From contig CANDFU010000078.1 of NCBI GenBank assembly GCA_947384095.1, positions 1 through 7,505 on the forward strand: a stretch of 7,505 nucleotides of DNA, given 5' to 3'. This DNA comes from an uncultured Roseburia sp. (GTDB lineage: Bacteria > Bacillota > Clostridia > Lachnospirales > Lachnospiraceae). A program made the translations under genes and the position numbers. Numbering within the stretch: position 1 is the stretch's first letter; each line of letters starts with the position of its first letter. Shown here piece after piece: positions 7,333-7,505 of this stretch. The notes under the pieces were generated by a model. That model saw nothing but the letters and a program-made list of their open reading frames with translations, did not search any database and was not told where the DNA came from.

Positions 7333-7338
7333 TCCTCC
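7333..7338 (-). promoter_or_regulatory. Ribosome binding site of the dehydrogenase gene
   Basis: GGAGGA on the minus strand lies 5 nt before the ATG at 7327. It decides between this start and the upstream in-frame ATG at 7360, which has no comparable site. Confidence 0.85.
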
Positions 7339-7388
7339 ATACCGGTACATGTTTTCGCACCAGACTTATTTTGTTTCAGTTTAACAAT

Positions 7389-7397
7389 ATTATATCA
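7389..7397 (-). promoter_or_regulatory. Putative extended -10 promoter of the dehydrogenase-regulator operon
   Basis: On the minus strand a consensus TATAAT (7389-7394) is preceded by TGA (7395-7397), an extended -10 element. No good -35 is seen; the region where it should lie is an A-tract on the plus strand (7406-7420). Transcription would begin near 7382, giving a leader of about 55 nt before the ATG at 7327. Confidence 0.65.
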
Positions 7398-7449
7398 TTT
7401 TTTTATGGAAAAAAAAGAAATATTTGGCCCTCTGTCTGATAAACCTTAA

Positions 7450-7469
7450 TTTTCAGACTTGTCTGAAAA
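7450..7469. promoter_or_regulatory. Perfect 9+2+9 palindrome, candidate operator
   Basis: TTTTCAGAC (7450-7458) and GTCTGAAAA (7461-7469) are exact reverse complements separated by TT. The site overlaps the candidate -35 of the plus-strand gene that leaves the window, and lies about 55 bp upstream of the minus-strand -10. Further copies of the half-site core CAGAC/GTCTG occur at 7361-7365 and 7434-7438. A terminator is unlikely because the stem is AT-rich with a 2-nt loop. The binding protein is unknown. Confidence 0.65.
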
Positions 7470-7505
7470 CAAAAAACGATATAAAATAAGAAAAAAACGA
7501 AAGGA
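7459..7505 (+). promoter_or_regulatory. Promoter and ribosome binding site of a divergent gene starting beyond the right edge
   Basis: TTGTCT (7459-7464) and TAAAAT (7482-7487) have a 17-bp spacer and fit a sigma-A promoter. The window ends in AAAGGA (7500-7505), which looks like a Shine-Dalgarno sequence, so a start codon is expected within about 10 nt outside. The -35 lies inside the palindrome, which suggests repression by the protein that binds it. The product cannot be seen. Confidence 0.5.

Noticed and set aside
7328..7360. Upstream ATG at 7360 for the dehydrogenase
   Set aside because: It adds 11 residues before the SDR beta strand, lacks a ribosome binding site, and would run through the strong GGAGGA site that serves 7327.
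1..7505. CRISPR array, tRNA, insertion sequence or attachment-site repeats
   Set aside because: No regularly spaced repeats, tRNA-like cloverleaf, transposase fragment or long flanking direct repeats were seen by reading; small ones could be missed without computation.

Overview
The window looks like chromosome of a Gram-positive Clostridia-type bacterium, most likely Lachnospiraceae or a close relative. This rests on strong GGAGG-type ribosome binding sites, extended -10 promoters of the TGNTAnAAT kind, moderate GC content with AT-rich intergenic gaps, a small XRE regulator with the 'LGTSVDYLLG' ending common in these bacteria, and clostridial-looking GlgX and EF-P-reductase-like proteins. 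The genus cannot be fixed from the sequence alone.

Layout. (1) 1-735, plus: the C-terminal signalling domain of a methyl-accepting chemotaxis protein, cut by the left edge. (2) 772-3786, plus, only 36 bp downstream and probably on the same transcript: a 1004-residue protein with a WYL-like N-terminus, a complete superfamily 1 (Upf1/DNA2-like) helicase core and a C-terminal PD-(D/E)XK nuclease of the DUF2726 kind. (3) 3787-3876: a short AT-rich gap with an extended -10 promoter. (4) 3877-6165, plus: a glycogen debranching enzyme (GlgX/isoamylase type, GH13) with an unusual 47-residue N-terminal extension and a second well-placed start at 4018. (5) 6198-6232: a perfect 14-bp hairpin lying between convergent genes. 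(6) 6232-6582, minus: a small XRE-family regulator, directly behind (7) 6596-7327, minus, a short-chain dehydrogenase resembling the elongation factor P 5-aminopentanone reductase (YmfI). These two form an operon. (8) 7328-7505: an AT-rich divergent regulatory region with the promoter of the minus-strand operon, a perfect 9+2+9 palindrome, and the promoter and ribosome binding site of a plus-strand gene that starts just beyond the right edge.

The chemoreceptor, glycogen enzyme and tRNA/EF-P-type reductase look like core functions. The helicase-nuclease is the accessory-looking gene and the best candidate for an undescribed system: a nucleic-acid sensing or processing machine in one polypeptide, sitting alone between housekeeping genes. 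A role in phage defence or DNA repair is inference from architecture only. No tRNA, rRNA, CRISPR array, insertion sequence or phage gene was seen.
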